From: Stenotrophomonas sp. SAU14A_NAIMI4_5
GTDB taxonomy: Bacteria > Pseudomonadota > Gammaproteobacteria > Xanthomonadales > Xanthomonadaceae
Assembly: GCF_003086795.1 (NCBI RefSeq)
Contig: NZ_CP026003.1
Span: 1,880,777 to 1,944,776 of the forward strand
Direction: 5' to 3'
DNA length: 64,000 nt
Each line of letters begins with the position of its first letter. Position 1 is the stretch's first letter. The notes beneath the pieces are model-generated. The model saw only the letters and a program-made list of their open reading frames with translations, ran no database searches and was not told where the DNA came from. This document shows, piece by piece, positions 14,153-23,359 of the stretch. A program made the position numbers and the translations under genes.

Positions 14153-16009
14153 ATGCTCGAATTTCCACGCTGGAAGTACGTCGTCATCCTGATCGTACTG
14201 GCGCTCAGTGCCCTGTACGCGCTGCCCAACATCTACCAGAAGGACCCCGCCGTCCAGATCACCGCCAACCGTGGCGGCACGGTCGACGACGCGCTGCGCG
14301 ACCGTGTGCTGGCCGACCTGAAGAAGGCCGGTGTCACCACGATCGGCGCCGAGAAGGAAGGGGAAAGCCTGATCGTCCGCCTGGCGGACCTGAAGTCCCA
14401 GTCCGCGGCCAGCGATGCGCTGCGTGACACCGTTGGCGAGAACTACACGGTGGCCCTGAACCTGGCCTCGACCGTGCCGGACTGGCTGGCCAAGCTGGGC
14501 GGCCGCCCGATGGTGCTGGGCCTGGACCTGCAGGGCGGCGTGCACTTCGTGCTGCAGGTCGACCAGAAGGCCGCGCTGGACAAGCGCCTGGACGCCTACA
14601 CCGAAGACGTGCGCAGCACCCTGCGTGACGCGCGCATTCCGTACCAGTCGGTCGAACGCCGCGCTGACAACACCATCGTGGCCAACCTGAGCCCGTCGGC
14701 CGGTGACGATGCTGCTGCCAACGCCCGCACGGCGCTGGTCAAGTCGCAGCCCACTCTGGGTTACGACGTCAGCGGCAGCCGCATCACGGTGACCATCCCG
14801 GAAGCGGAAATCACCCAGATCGCCAACGGCGCCATCGAGCAGAACATCAACACCCTTCGCAACCGCGTGAACCAGCTGGGCGTGGCCGAGCCGATCATCC
14901 AGCGCCAGGGTGCCGACCGCGTGGTCGTGCAGCTGCCGGGCGTGCAGGACACCGCAGAAGCCAAGCGCATGATCGGTGCCACCGCCACCCTGGAATACCG
15001 TGCGGTGGTCGAGGGCAATGCGCAGGACGCGATCGCCTCCGGTCGCATCCCGCCGGAAGCCAAGGTCTACCAGCAGCGTGATGGCCGCGGCCCGATCCTG
15101 CTGAACAAGCGCGTGATCGTCACCGGCGACCAGATGGTCGGCGCACAGGCGGTGACCGACACCAACAGCGGTGCCCCGGCGGTCAGCGTGACGCTGAACA
15201 ACGTCGGCGGCCAGCGCATGTTCGACTTCACCAGCGCCAACGTGAACAAGCCGATGGCCGTGGTGTACACCGAGCGCGTGCCGACCGTGACCGTCGTTGA
15301 CGGCCAGGAAGTGCGTGGTTTCAAGGTCAACGAGGAAGTGATCTCGGTGGCCAACATCAACGGCGTGTTCGGCAAGAACTTCCAGACCACCGGTCTGCAG
15401 AAGAAGGAAGCCGAGGACCTGGCCAAGCTGCTGAAGTCCGGCTCGCTGGCCGCGCCGATGGACTTCGTCGAAGAGCGCGTGGTCGGCCCGAGCCTGGGTG
15501 CGGAGAACGTCAAGAACGGTATTACTGCGGTGGTCTACGCATTCCTGTTCACCCTGGTGTTCTTCACCGTCTACTACCGTATGTTCGGCCTGATCACCTC
15601 GCTGGCGATGCTGTTCAACCTGCTGATCGTGGTGGCGGTGATGTCACTGTTCGGCGCGACGATGACCCTGCCTGGCTTCGCCGGCCTGGCATTGTCGGTC
15701 GGTCTGTCAGTGGACGCCAACGTGCTGATCAACGAGCGTATCCGTGAAGAGCTGCGTGCCGGCGTGCCGGGCAAGACCGCGATCGTGACCGGTTACGAAC
15801 GTGCTTCGGGCACCATTCTTGACGCCAACCTGACCGGCCTGATCGTCGGTGTGGCCCTGTTCGCCTTCGGCACGGGTCCGCTGAAGGGCTTCGCCCTGAC
15901 CATGATCATCGGTATTTTCGCCTCGATGTTCACTGCGATCACCGTGTCGCGCGCCCTGGCGACGCTGATCTATGGCCGTCGCAAGAAGCTCCAGAACGTG
16001 GCCATCTGA
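14153..16009 (+). CDS. secD: Protein translocase subunit SecD
   Basis: SecD works with SecF as a proton-driven RND-type pump that pulls exported proteins through SecYEG from the periplasmic side. The 618-aa product has an N-terminal membrane helix (YVVILIVLALSALYAL), a large periplasmic P1 domain, the motif LGLDLQGGVHF, and five more helices in the C-terminal third. The last part includes GLALSVGLSVDANVLINERIREEL, with the conserved aspartate of the SecD proton path. I chose ATG 14153 (MLEFPRWKY), the normal family start. An upstream in-frame ATG at 14129 adds eight residues of no apparent value. secF follows after 15 bp. Confidence 0.95.
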   Translation: MLEFPRWKYVVILIVLALSALYALPNIYQKDPAVQITANRGGTVDDALRDRVLADLKKAGVTTIGAEKEGESLIVRLADLKSQSAASDALRDTVGENYTVALNLASTVPDWLAKLGGRPMVLGLDLQGGVHFVLQVDQKAALDKRLDAYTEDVRSTLRDARIPYQSVERRADNTIVANLSPSAGDDAAANARTALVKSQPTLGYDVSGSRITVTIPEAEITQIANGAIEQNINTLRNRVNQLGVAEPIIQRQGADRVVVQLPGVQDTAEAKRMIGATATLEYRAVVEGNAQDAIASGRIPPEAKVYQQRDGRGPILLNKRVIVTGDQMVGAQAVTDTNSGAPAVSVTLNNVGGQRMFDFTSANVNKPMAVVYTERVPTVTVVDGQEVRGFKVNEEVISVANINGVFGKNFQTTGLQKKEAEDLAKLLKSGSLAAPMDFVEERVVGPSLGAENVKNGITAVVYAFLFTLVFFTVYYRMFGLITSLAMLFNLLIVVAVMSLFGATMTLPGFAGLALSVGLSVDANVLINERIREELRAGVPGKTAIVTGYERASGTILDANLTGLIVGVALFAFGTGPLKGFALTMIIGIFASMFTAITVSRALATLIYGRRKKLQNVAI

Positions 16010-16024
16010 CGGGACGACTCGCAC

Positions 16025-17005
16025 ATGAAAATTTTTCCGCTGCACATCCTCCCGAACGACACCCAGATCGACTTCATGCGCTGGCGCCATGTCGCGATGG
16101 TCGTCACGATCATCGTGTTCCTGGCATCGATCGGCATCATCGGTTTCAAGGGCTTCAACTACGCCCTGGACTTTACCGGCGGCACCCTGATCGAAACCCG
16201 TTTTGAAAAGGCCGTGGACGTCGAGCAGGTACGCGACAAGCTCGAGGAGGGTGGCTTTGACGGCGCCCAGGTCCAAAGCGTCGGTGGCAACACCGACCTG
16301 CTGATCCGCCTGGCCCCGCACGGCGAACATGCACCGGGTACCGGTGCGGCCGCCGACGAGGACAAGGCCACCGCTGCGGCAGTGGTCAAGGCGCTGTCCA
16401 CCGCTGACAACCAGGCCACCGTGCTGAGTACCGCCTTCGTCGGTCCGCAGATCGGCAAGGACCTGGCGATGAACGGTCTGTACGCCACCATCTTCATGCT
16501 GGCTGGCTTCCTGATCTACATTGCAGTGCGCTTCGAATGGAAGTTCGCGGTTACCGCCAGCATCGTGGCGATGTTCGACCTGATCGTGACGGTGGCGTAC
16601 GTGTCCCTGCTGGGCCGTGAGTTCGACCTGACCGTGCTGGCCGGCCTGCTGTCGGTGATGGGCTTTGCGATCAACGACATCATCGTGGTGTTCGATCGCG
16701 TGCGAGAGAACTTCCGCAGCCTGCGTGCCGAGCCGATGGAGGTGCTGAACCGTTCGATCAACCAGACGCTGTCGCGTACGGTGATCACCGCGGTGATGTT
16801 CTTCCTGTCGGCGCTGGCTCTGTACCTGTACGGCGGCAGCTCGATGGAAGGCCTGGCCGAGACGCACATGATTGGTGCGGTGATCGTGGTGCTGTCCTCG
16901 ATCCTGGTGGCGGTGCCGATGCTGACCATTGGTGCGCTGCGCGTGACCAAGCAGGATCTGCTGCCGAAGGCGAAGGACGTCGAGGCCCTGGCCCGTCGCC
17001 CGTAA
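16025..17005 (+). CDS. secF: Protein translocase subunit SecF
   Basis: This 326-aa partner of SecD has an N-terminal helix (VAMVVTIIVFLASIGIIGF), the family motif FTGGTLIE, a periplasmic domain and a C-terminal bundle. The bundle contains VLAGLLSVMGFAINDIIVVFDRVREN, carrying the conserved aspartates of the RND superfamily. It lies 15 bp after secD and is followed by an intrinsic terminator, so it ends the tgt-yajC-secDF transcription unit. Length and motif order are typical. Confidence 0.95.
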   Translation: MKIFPLHILPNDTQIDFMRWRHVAMVVTIIVFLASIGIIGFKGFNYALDFTGGTLIETRFEKAVDVEQVRDKLEEGGFDGAQVQSVGGNTDLLIRLAPHGEHAPGTGAAADEDKATAAAVVKALSTADNQATVLSTAFVGPQIGKDLAMNGLYATIFMLAGFLIYIAVRFEWKFAVTASIVAMFDLIVTVAYVSLLGREFDLTVLAGLLSVMGFAINDIIVVFDRVRENFRSLRAEPMEVLNRSINQTLSRTVITAVMFFLSALALYLYGGSSMEGLAETHMIGAVIVVLSSILVAVPMLTIGALRVTKQDLLPKAKDVEALARRP

Positions 17006-17031
17006 GCCCCCGCTGCACGCAGTACACAGAG

Positions 17032-17056
17032 AACCCCGCGCAAGCGGGGTTTTTTG
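17032..17056 (+). terminator. Intrinsic terminator after secF
   Basis: AACCCCGC-GCAA-GCGGGGTT (17032-17051) is followed directly by TTTTTG. The stem is perfect and lies 26 bp past the secF stop. It closes the Sec operon and separates it from the repeat cluster that follows. Confidence 0.9.
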
Positions 17057-17060
17057 TGTT

Positions 17061-17787
17061 GCAGGGCTTGCAGCCCTGGTACGCGTCATCGCATGCGCGC
17101 TGTCGCTCCCACGCTTCGCTGTGCGAACCGTGGGCCCCACTTACCAGCTCCCAGACCCCCGCCGCTTCGCGGCCGCCCCCTGACTCAGGGGGCTTTGCCC
17201 CAGACCGGTTCCCCGCGGCTGTTGGGAACTGCTGGTAGTGGGTGCCGACCGTTGGTCGGCACATCTGTCAGCTATCGAATGAGTCATCCACGCATGGCGT
17301 GGCTCTACTGGGCGCGCGGCTGTTGGTGGGTGCCGACCGTTGGTCGGCACATCTGTCAGTTATCGATTGAATTCATCCACGCATGGCGTGGATCTACTGG
17401 GGCGCGCGGCTGGTGGTGGGTGCCGACCGTTGGTCGGCACATCTGTCAGCTATCGAATGAGTCATCCACGCATGGCGTGGCTCTACTGTGTCGACCTTGG
17501 TCGACACGATTTTTCTGTCAGACATCGATATCCGACCCCGTGCCGACCAACGGTCGGCACCCACCAGAGCAGAAAGCTGTTCCGGCAGATCGCGGAGAAC
17601 TGTCGAAGGCGGGGTGGGGCCGGTTGAGGGGGGGTGAGCGGCATGGATGCCGCGACCAAGCCCCCATGGATGGGTTCACGGCGTCCCCCTCAACCGGACC
17701 CACCCCGCCAACTCTCAGGACCCCAGCTTTTGACGTTGACGTTGACGTTGCTGTGGCTTGAAGCAGGTGCAGGGCTGCAAGCCCTGC
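17061..17787. repeat. Composite non-coding repeat cluster A
   Basis: This block fills most of the 923-bp gap between secF and fabV. It is bounded by two GCAGGGCT hairpins (17061-17079 and 17769-17787). Inside, in order, are: several GC hairpins (17130-17240); a tandem array of three 88-90 bp units starting at 17241, 17329 and 17419, each with GTGCCGACC/GGTCGGCAC and ATCCACGC/GCGTGGCT hairpins; a GTGTCGACC/GGTCGACAC hairpin (17488-17507); another GTGCCGACC hairpin (17540-17560); a roughly 100-bp stem-loop (17608-17709); and three GACGTT hexamers (17732-17749). The right part matches the left part of cluster B (27667-28281) in inverted orientation. I see no credible gene in it. Confidence 0.85.
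17608..17709 (+). other. About 100-bp structured stem-loop element, copy A
   Basis: A 25-nt arm (17608-17632) pairs with 17685-17709 with one mismatch. The interior carries a GTGA/TCAC helix and two hairpins whose loops are both TGGA: GCGGCA-TGGA-TGCCGC (17638-17653) and CCCA-TGGA-TGGG (17663-17674). Two further copies lie at 27733-27834 (opposite strand) and 28083-28178. Their stems differ in sequence but still pair, which points to selection or maintenance of structure. The function is unknown. It may act as RNA or as a DNA cruciform. Confidence 0.6.
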
Positions 17788-17928
17788 AAAAAGAAAACCC
17801 CACCCTACGCCAGCGTCGGTTGTGCAATCTTCCCCCGCGCACTACGATCCTGCGGTTCGCGCGCGCCTGCGCGCGCCCGTATTCCTGCTGAGCGCCCCGT
17901 GCGCCGCATCTGCCAACCCGAGGTATCC

Positions 17929-19188
17929 ATGGTCATCAAACCGCGCGTCCGCGGCTTCATCTGCGTCACCACCCACCCGACCGGCTGCGAGGCCGCGGTC
18001 AAGCAGCAGATCGACTACATCCGCGCCCGCCCGCCGATCCAGAACGGACCCAAGCGCGTGCTGGTCATCGGTGCCTCGACCGGCTACGGCCTGGCCGCGC
18101 GCATCACTGCCGCCTTCGGCAGCGGCGCCGCGACCCTGGGCATCTTCTTCGAGCGCCCGGGCAGCGAAACCAAGCCGGGCACCGCGGGCTGGTACAACTC
18201 CGCCGCGTTCCACAAGTACGCCGACGAAGCCGGCCTGTACGCCAAGAGCATCAACGGCGATGCCTTCTCCGATGAAGTGAAGGCCAAGACCATCGAGATG
18301 ATCAAGGCCGACCTCGGCCAGGTCGACCAGGTGGTCTACAGCCTGGCCGCGCCGCGCCGCAAGCACCCGAAGACCGGCGAGATCATCAGCTCGACGCTGA
18401 AGCCGATCGGCGAGCCGATCGTCCTGCGCGGCCTGGATACCGACAAGGAAGTGCTGACCGAGACCCATCTGCAGCCGGCCACGGCCGAGGAGATCGCCGG
18501 CACCGTCGCGGTGATGGGCGGCGAAGACTGGCAGATGTGGATCGATGCGCTGTCCGAGGCCGGCGTGCTGGCCAACGGCTGCACCACCACCGCCTTCACC
18601 TACGTGGGCGAAGAAATCACCCAGGCGATCTACTGGAACGGTTCGATCGGCGCAGCCAAGAAGGACCTCGACGACAAGGTGCTGGGCCTGCGCGCATCGC
18701 TGGCGAAGATCGGCGGCGACGCCCGCGTGTCGGTGCTGAAGGCGGTGGTCACCCAGGCCAGCTCGGCCATCCCGACCATGCCGCTGTACCTGTCGCTGCT
18801 GTTCAAGGTGATGAAGGCGCAGGGCACCCACGAAGGCTGCATCGAGCAGCTCGACGTGCTGTACGACATCCTCTACGGCGGCAAGGCTGACGGCGTGGCC
18901 GTCGACCGCCTGCGCCACGACCTGGTCGATGGCCAGGGCCGTACCGTCGCCCTGGTGGACGAGGAAGGCCGCCTGCGCGCCGACTACAAGGAAATGGCCC
19001 CGGAAGTGCAGGGCAAGGTGCTGGAGCTGTGGCCGCAGGTGACCAACGAGAACCTGTACGAGATCAGCGACCTGGCCGGCTACAAGGCCGATTTCCTGCG
19101 CCTGTTCGGGTTCGGCGTGGAAGGCGTCGATTACGAAGCCGACGTCAACCCGGACGTGAAGATCGCCAACCTGGTCGATCTGACCTGA
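17929..19188 (+). CDS. fabV: FabV-type trans-2-enoyl-ACP/CoA reductase
   Basis: FabV performs the last reduction of fatty acid chain elongation with NADH and, as a family, is poorly inhibited by triclosan. The 419-aa product shows the FabV traits: [20 protein letters not shown] at the N terminus, a Rossmann motif [16 protein letters not shown] (about 43-58), and the catalytic pair Tyr235-X8-Lys244 ([10 protein letters not shown]), the exact FabV spacing. The start at 17929 follows GAGGTATCC. A frame reaching 17758 runs into the repeat cluster and is rejected. The gene stands alone between two repeat blocks. No FabI-type reductase is seen in the window, so this may be the main enoyl reductase. 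Confidence 0.95.
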   Translation: MVIKPRVRGFICVTTHPTGCEAAVKQQIDYIRARPPIQNGPKRVLVIGASTGYGLAARITAAFGSGAATLGIFFERPGSETKPGTAGWYNSAAFHKYADEAGLYAKSINGDAFSDEVKAKTIEMIKADLGQVDQVVYSLAAPRRKHPKTGEIISSTLKPIGEPIVLRGLDTDKEVLTETHLQPATAEEIAGTVAVMGGEDWQMWIDALSEAGVLANGCTTTAFTYVGEEITQAIYWNGSIGAAKKDLDDKVLGLRASLAKIGGDARVSVLKAVVTQASSAIPTMPLYLSLLFKVMKAQGTHEGCIEQLDVLYDILYGGKADGVAVDRLRHDLVDGQGRTVALVDEEGRLRADYKEMAPEVQGKVLELWPQVTNENLYEISDLAGYKADFLRLFGFGVEGVDYEADVNPDVKIANLVDLT

Positions 19189-19199
19189 CGCGATAGGCG

Positions 19200-19314
19200 G
19201 TAGCGCCGGGCCATGCCCGGCGGATGCCGTGGATGCCGCTGCGCTCGCCGGGTATGACCCGGCGCTACCTCCGCGGTCGGTGGTAGTGCCAGCCGCTGGC
19301 CGGCATCAGCGGAT
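19200..19314. repeat. SMAG dimer plus a third GTAG hairpin between fabV and fimX
   Basis: GTAG at 19200 heads CGCCGGGC/GCCCGGCG. An opposed unit ends CTAC at 19268. A third unit, GTAGTGCCAGCCGCTGGCCGGC, starts at 19292 and reaches the fimX stop. fabV and fimX converge here, so the hairpins probably serve both transcripts. Confidence 0.75.
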
Positions 19315-21384
19315 TCAGCCGAAATCGAAGTTCATCGACGGCAGTGCCGGGCCGACGAAATCGCCCTGCACGTAGTCGACGCCCGCGCTGAACAGCAGGG
19401 TCATCGAGTTGGCATCGCTGACGAACTCGGCAATGGTGCGGATGCCGGCTTCCTGCGCACGCGCGGTGATCTGGCTGATGCGGTCGATGTTCTCGCGGGT
19501 CGCCGCCAGGTCACTGGTGAAGCCGCGATCCAGCTTGAGGAACTGCGGCTCGAAGTGGGCCAGCAGCTGGAACGAATCCAGCCCCGAACCAAACTGCTCC
19601 AGGCCGATCCGGCAACCCAGCGGGGCGACGTCGGCGAGGAACTGCTGCGCGGCACGCAGGTGGGTGAACACCTTCACCTCCGGCGCATGCAGCCACAGCC
19701 GCTCGCCCGGCACGCCCTGTGCCTGCAGCTGCTGGCGCAGCGTGGCGATCATCTTCGGGTCGTCGAACGACTCAGGGGTGACCTTGACCAGGATCTGGGT
19801 GTCATGGCCGACGCGCGCACGCGCGCCCAGCACGCTGATCGCCTGCGAGACGACCCAGCGGTTGATGTCGCCCAGCAGGCCGTGCTCCTCGGCGATGCCG
19901 AGGAAGGCGGTCGGGCTGAGCAGCTCGCCGTTGTGCTCCAGCCGCAGGTAGGCCTCGTACAGTTCCAGCGGCTCGCCCTGCAGGTTCAGCACCGGCTGGT
20001 AGTGCAGCTGGAAGCCGTCGCCGGCCAGCGCCTCGCGGATACGCGCGACCCAGCGCTGCACGCGCTCTTCCTCGATGCGGTCGACCGCGGCCGGGTCGAA
20101 GATACGCGTGGTATTGCCGAGGGCGGCAGCAGCCTGCGCACATTCGCTGGCACGCGCCAGCACCTGGCCGATGCTGGCGATCTTCTCGCCCACCTGCACG
20201 CCGCCAAGGCTGACGGTGACCGTGGCCGATCGCGCGCCGATGGTGAACACGTGTGCGGAAAAGGCTTCGCGGATGCGCTCGGCCATGGCCAGCGTCTGTG
20301 CGTAGGGGCCGGACTGCAGCACCGCGAAGCTGTGTTCGCCGAAGCGCGCCATCTGCGCGTCTTCGCCCACCACTTCAGCCAGCAGCGCGGCCATCGCGCC
20401 GATCAGGGTGTCGGCCGAGTCCAGGCCGATATCGGGGATCAGGCGCGCGTAGTGGTCCGGTTCGACCAGCAGCAGGCCGAACTGGCCCTCGCTGCGGCCG
20501 GCCTGGGCCACCGCATCTTCCACCTGCAGCATGAAGGTGGGGCGGTTGAGCAGGCCGGTGACCTGGTCGCGCTGGCGCAGGTCTTCGACCTCGCGGGCCA
20601 GTTCGGTGTCCAGTTCCAGGCGGCGGCGGAACACCACCTGCAGGCAGGATTCGCCTTCGTAGGTGGCGGCGGTGAATTCCATGGTGGCCGGGAACGCGCT
20701 GCCATCCTGGTGGCGCGCGTCCAGCTGGTACTGCGGCGGCGGCGCCTCGCCACGGCTGAGCGACTTCAGCAGCTGCTTGAAGCTGTCCACGTGCTGGGCG
20801 GCGACCATGTCCAGCAGCGAGATGCCTTCGATATCGTCGAAGTCCTCATAGCCGAACATGTCCAGATAGGCATCGTTGGCACGGATGTGCATGCCTTCGT
20901 GGACATAGGCGATGGGGTCGCGCGAAGAAGCGATCAGGGCATCGCAGCGGCGCTCGGTCTCGCGCATCTGCGCCTCGATGCGGCGCAGGCCACGGCGCGC
21001 CTGCAGGTCGACCCACTGGTCGCGCACCACCGCCAGCAGGTGGTCGTTGCGCTGGCGCAGGGCGAGGGCACGGACACCGTTGCTGCTGGCCTGGACCAGT
21101 TCGTCCTCGTCGATGCGATCGGCCAGCAGGACCAGCGGGATGTCCTTGCCGCTGGCGGCGATGTGCTGGGCCACCAGTGGCAGCGGGATGCCCTGCGACG
21201 GCGAGGCCAGCACCAGGTCGATGGCCTGGCTGGCCAGCACCTGCGACAGCTCGGCCGCATCCTGCGGCCGCCACGGGCGCACGGCGATGCCGCTGTTGCG
21301 CAGGGTGCTGACGATGGCTTCGGCGTTCTCGCCGCTGTCATCGACGATCAGCAGCCGGATGGTGATGTCGTTCGCGTTCTGCAT
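19315..21384 (-). CDS. fimX: FimX-like cyclic di-GMP receptor (REC-PAS-degenerate GGDEF-degenerate EAL)
   Basis: The 689-aa length and domain order match Xanthomonas FimX, which controls type IV pilus assembly and twitching through a c-di-GMP dependent contact with PilZ and PilB. A receiver-like domain covers about residues 8-125 (LLIVDDSG), PAS about 140-255, GGDEF about 275-435 and EAL about 445-685. The GGDEF motif reads GEHSF (349-353) and the EAL motif EAY (477-479). DDFGTG is replaced by EQFGSG, and the metal-binding ExTE region by HAPE. Both enzyme activities should therefore be lost, leaving a binding protein. The start at 21384 has GGGGAG upstream. Confidence 0.9.
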   Translation of the reverse strand: MQNANDITIRLLIVDDSGENAEAIVSTLRNSGIAVRPWRPQDAAELSQVLASQAIDLVLASPSQGIPLPLVAQHIAASGKDIPLVLLADRIDEDELVQASSNGVRALALRQRNDHLLAVVRDQWVDLQARRGLRRIEAQMRETERRCDALIASSRDPIAYVHEGMHIRANDAYLDMFGYEDFDDIEGISLLDMVAAQHVDSFKQLLKSLSRGEAPPPQYQLDARHQDGSAFPATMEFTAATYEGESCLQVVFRRRLELDTELAREVEDLRQRDQVTGLLNRPTFMLQVEDAVAQAGRSEGQFGLLLVEPDHYARLIPDIGLDSADTLIGAMAALLAEVVGEDAQMARFGEHSFAVLQSGPYAQTLAMAERIREAFSAHVFTIGARSATVTVSLGGVQVGEKIASIGQVLARASECAQAAAALGNTTRIFDPAAVDRIEEERVQRWVARIREALAGDGFQLHYQPVLNLQGEPLELYEAYLRLEHNGELLSPTAFLGIAEEHGLLGDINRWVVSQAISVLGARARVGHDTQILVKVTPESFDDPKMIATLRQQLQAQGVPGERLWLHAPEVKVFTHLRAAQQFLADVAPLGCRIGLEQFGSGLDSFQLLAHFEPQFLKLDRGFTSDLAATRENIDRISQITARAQEAGIRTIAEFVSDANSMTLLFSAGVDYVQGDFVGPALPSMNFDFG

Positions 21385-21475
21385 GCACTGCTCCCCAATC
21401 TGCAAATCTAGATACACGATGCGCGCCAGTCCGTCCATGCGCGCGCCCCTTGCAGCGTTGGAACGGCGATGCGGT

Positions 21476-22660
21476 TCACACCACGCTGCCCGCGGCATGG
21501 CCGCTGGCCCAGGCCCACTGGAAGTTGTAGCCGCCCAGCCAACCGGTCACGTCGAGCACTTCGCCGACGAAATGCAGGCCGGGCACGCGCTTGGATTCCA
21601 TCGTGGCCGACGACACCTCGGCGGTATCCACGCCGCCCAGGGTGACCTCGGCGGTGCGGTAGCCCTCGGTGCCGCTGGCCACCAGCGGGAAGGCGCCCAG
21701 CAGCTGCCCGGCCTGGCGCAGCACCGGCTCGTCCAGCTGCCGCACCGGGCGGTCCGGCAGCCAGTGTTCGCACAGGCGCTGGGCCAAGCGCTTGGGCAGC
21801 ACCTCGGCCAGCACCGTGCGCAGTTCGGCCGCTGGGCGGTCGCGCTTCATCTGCCGCAGCCACTCGGTCGCGTCCTGGCCCGGCAGCAGGTCCAGCTCCA
21901 GTGCATCGCCGGGTTGCCAGAACGAGGAGATCTGCAGGATGGCCGGCCCGCTGACGCCGCGATGGGTCAGCAGCATGAAATTCTGGAAGCTTTTGCCGTT
22001 GCAGCGCGCCTCGACCGGCAGGGCGACGCCGCTGAGGTCGGCCAGCCGCTCCTGGTGGGTGCCACTGAGGGTCAGCGGCACCAGGCCGGCGCGGGTGGGC
22101 AGCACCTGGTGGCCGAACTGGCGGGCCAGCTCATAACCGAAGCCGGTGGCACCCATGCTCGGGATGGACAGGCCGCCGGTGGCCACCACCAGCGACGCGC
22201 AGTGGAACAGGCCCTGGCTGGTGTGCACGCGGAAGCCATCGCTGCCGTGCTCGATTCGCTGCACGCCGCAGTCGGTACGGATCTGCACGCCCGCAGCCTG
22301 GCACTCGTCCACCAGCATCTTCACGATCTGCTTGGACGAGATGTCGCAGAACAGCTGCCCCAGCTCCTTCTCGTGATGGGCGATGCCGTGCTTGTCCACC
22401 ATCTCGATGAAGTGCCACGGCGTGTAGCGCGCCAGGGCCGACTTGCAGAAATGCGGGTTGGCGGAGACGAAGTTGGCCGGGGTGGTGCCGGTGTTGGTGA
22501 AGTTGCAGCGGCCACCACCGGACATCAGGATCTTCTTGCCGACCTTGTTGGCATGGTCGATCACCTGCACGTGGCGGCCGCGCTGGCCGGCGGTGATCGC
22601 GGTCATCAGGCCAGCCGCGCCGGCGCCGATGACCAGCACGTCGCAGCGGATCGTGTTCAT
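21476..22660 (-). CDS. BaiN/RdsA-family FAD-dependent oxidoreductase
   Basis: The 394-aa protein has an N-terminal FAD-binding Rossmann motif (DVLVIGAGAAGLMTAITAGQRG), the family block KKILMSGGGRCNFTN, a second dinucleotide-type stretch (ASLVVATGGLSIPSMGATGFGYELA) and the C-terminal motif GLHFVGEVLDVTGWLGGYNFQWAWASG. This matches the HI0933/BaiN flavoprotein family. Members have been linked to bile acid dehydrogenation in gut bacteria, but the substrate in most proteobacteria is unknown. The start at 22660 overlaps the yaeQ stop by 4 bp, so the two genes are translationally coupled. A longer frame to 22861 is antisense noise. Confidence 0.88.
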   Translation of the reverse strand: MNTIRCDVLVIGAGAAGLMTAITAGQRGRHVQVIDHANKVGKKILMSGGGRCNFTNTGTTPANFVSANPHFCKSALARYTPWHFIEMVDKHGIAHHEKELGQLFCDISSKQIVKMLVDECQAAGVQIRTDCGVQRIEHGSDGFRVHTSQGLFHCASLVVATGGLSIPSMGATGFGYELARQFGHQVLPTRAGLVPLTLSGTHQERLADLSGVALPVEARCNGKSFQNFMLLTHRGVSGPAILQISSFWQPGDALELDLLPGQDATEWLRQMKRDRPAAELRTVLAEVLPKRLAQRLCEHWLPDRPVRQLDEPVLRQAGQLLGAFPLVASGTEGYRTAEVTLGGVDTAEVSSATMESKRVPGLHFVGEVLDVTGWLGGYNFQWAWASGHAAGSVV

Positions 22661-23205
22661 GCCTTGGCGCGCTTGCGCCAGTTCGGAATGATGTCGAGCT
22701 GCATCTGGTCGTTGATGATCTGCACTTCGCCATCCTGGATCAGCACGCTGAACCGCATGGCGCGCTGGATCTGCTGGCCCCACTGTTCGACGAAGGCGCC
22801 GTCGAGGTCGACCACCGACAGGTTGTCGAAGCGGGCCAGGGCCTTGCCCTGCTTGTTCCACCAGATATCGGAGGCATTGCCGCCGTAGTTCACCACCTGC
22901 ACCTGCCGGCTGCGGTTGCAGGCCTTGCGGATGCGCGACTCATCGGGATGGCCGAGGTCGATCCACTGCAGGATGTCGCCGGTGTAATCGTGGTTCCACA
23001 GGTCCGGCTCGTCGTCGGTGCTCAGGCCACGGCCGAACTCCAGGCGATCATCGGCGTTGAGGGCGAAGGCGAGCAGACGCACCATCAGGCGCTCGTCGGT
23101 TTCCGACGGGTGCTGGGCCAGGGTCAGGTTGTGGGTCGCGTAGTAGCCGCGATCCATGTCGCTGATCTGCAGCTCGGCCTTGCGGATGGTGGCGGTGAGG
23201 GCCAT
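22657..23205 (-). CDS. yaeQ: YaeQ family protein
   Basis: The 182-aa product matches the YaeQ family in length and conserved blocks (MALTATIRKAELQISDMDRGYY, ERLMVRLLAFAL, PDLWNHDYTGDILQWIDLG). YaeQ has a PD-(D/E)XK nuclease-like fold and was found as a suppressor of rfaH loss in enterobacteria; its biochemical role is not established. The ATG at 23205 gives the standard N terminus. The gene forms a two-gene operon with the flavoprotein gene (4-bp overlap). Confidence 0.9.
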   Translation of the reverse strand: MALTATIRKAELQISDMDRGYYATHNLTLAQHPSETDERLMVRLLAFALNADDRLEFGRGLSTDDEPDLWNHDYTGDILQWIDLGHPDESRIRKACNRSRQVQVVNYGGNASDIWWNKQGKALARFDNLSVVDLDGAFVEQWGQQIQRAMRFSVLIQDGEVQIINDQMQLDIIPNWRKRAKA

Positions 23206-23314
23206 GGGAAATCCGTGCACTAAAGACGACCATGATAGAGGTTTGTCCGAGGGGTGTCCGTGGTCGGGGTGTCTGCCGGGCGTCAACGGTGGCACGCTTG
23301 CTGTCTTCCCGCTG

Positions 23315-23359
23315 ATGGATTACTCGTTGATGGATTGCTCGTTTATGGATTGGACATGA
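23315..23359 (+). CDS. Possible 14-aa leader peptide built of repeats
   Basis: ATG at 23315 opens a 14-codon frame, MDYSLMDCSFMDWT, made of three imperfect 15-bp tandem copies. Its TGA overlaps the ATG of the pseudouridine synthase gene (ATGA). Such an arrangement can couple translation of a short leader to the downstream gene. No clear ribosome binding site precedes it, so expression is uncertain. A chance tandem duplication of the start region is the alternative. Confidence 0.25.
   Translation: MDYSLMDCSFMDWT

Noticed and set aside
17241..17487. CRISPR array
   Set aside because: The units are 88-90 bp with internal hairpins and no unique spacers, and there are no cas genes.
17054..17761. 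Open frame of 235 codons across repeat cluster A
   Set aside because: It runs through palindromic repeats, is rich in R, G, P, W and H, has no ribosome binding site, and its sequence is just the translation of hairpins such as TVGRH and HGVDL. Not a gene.
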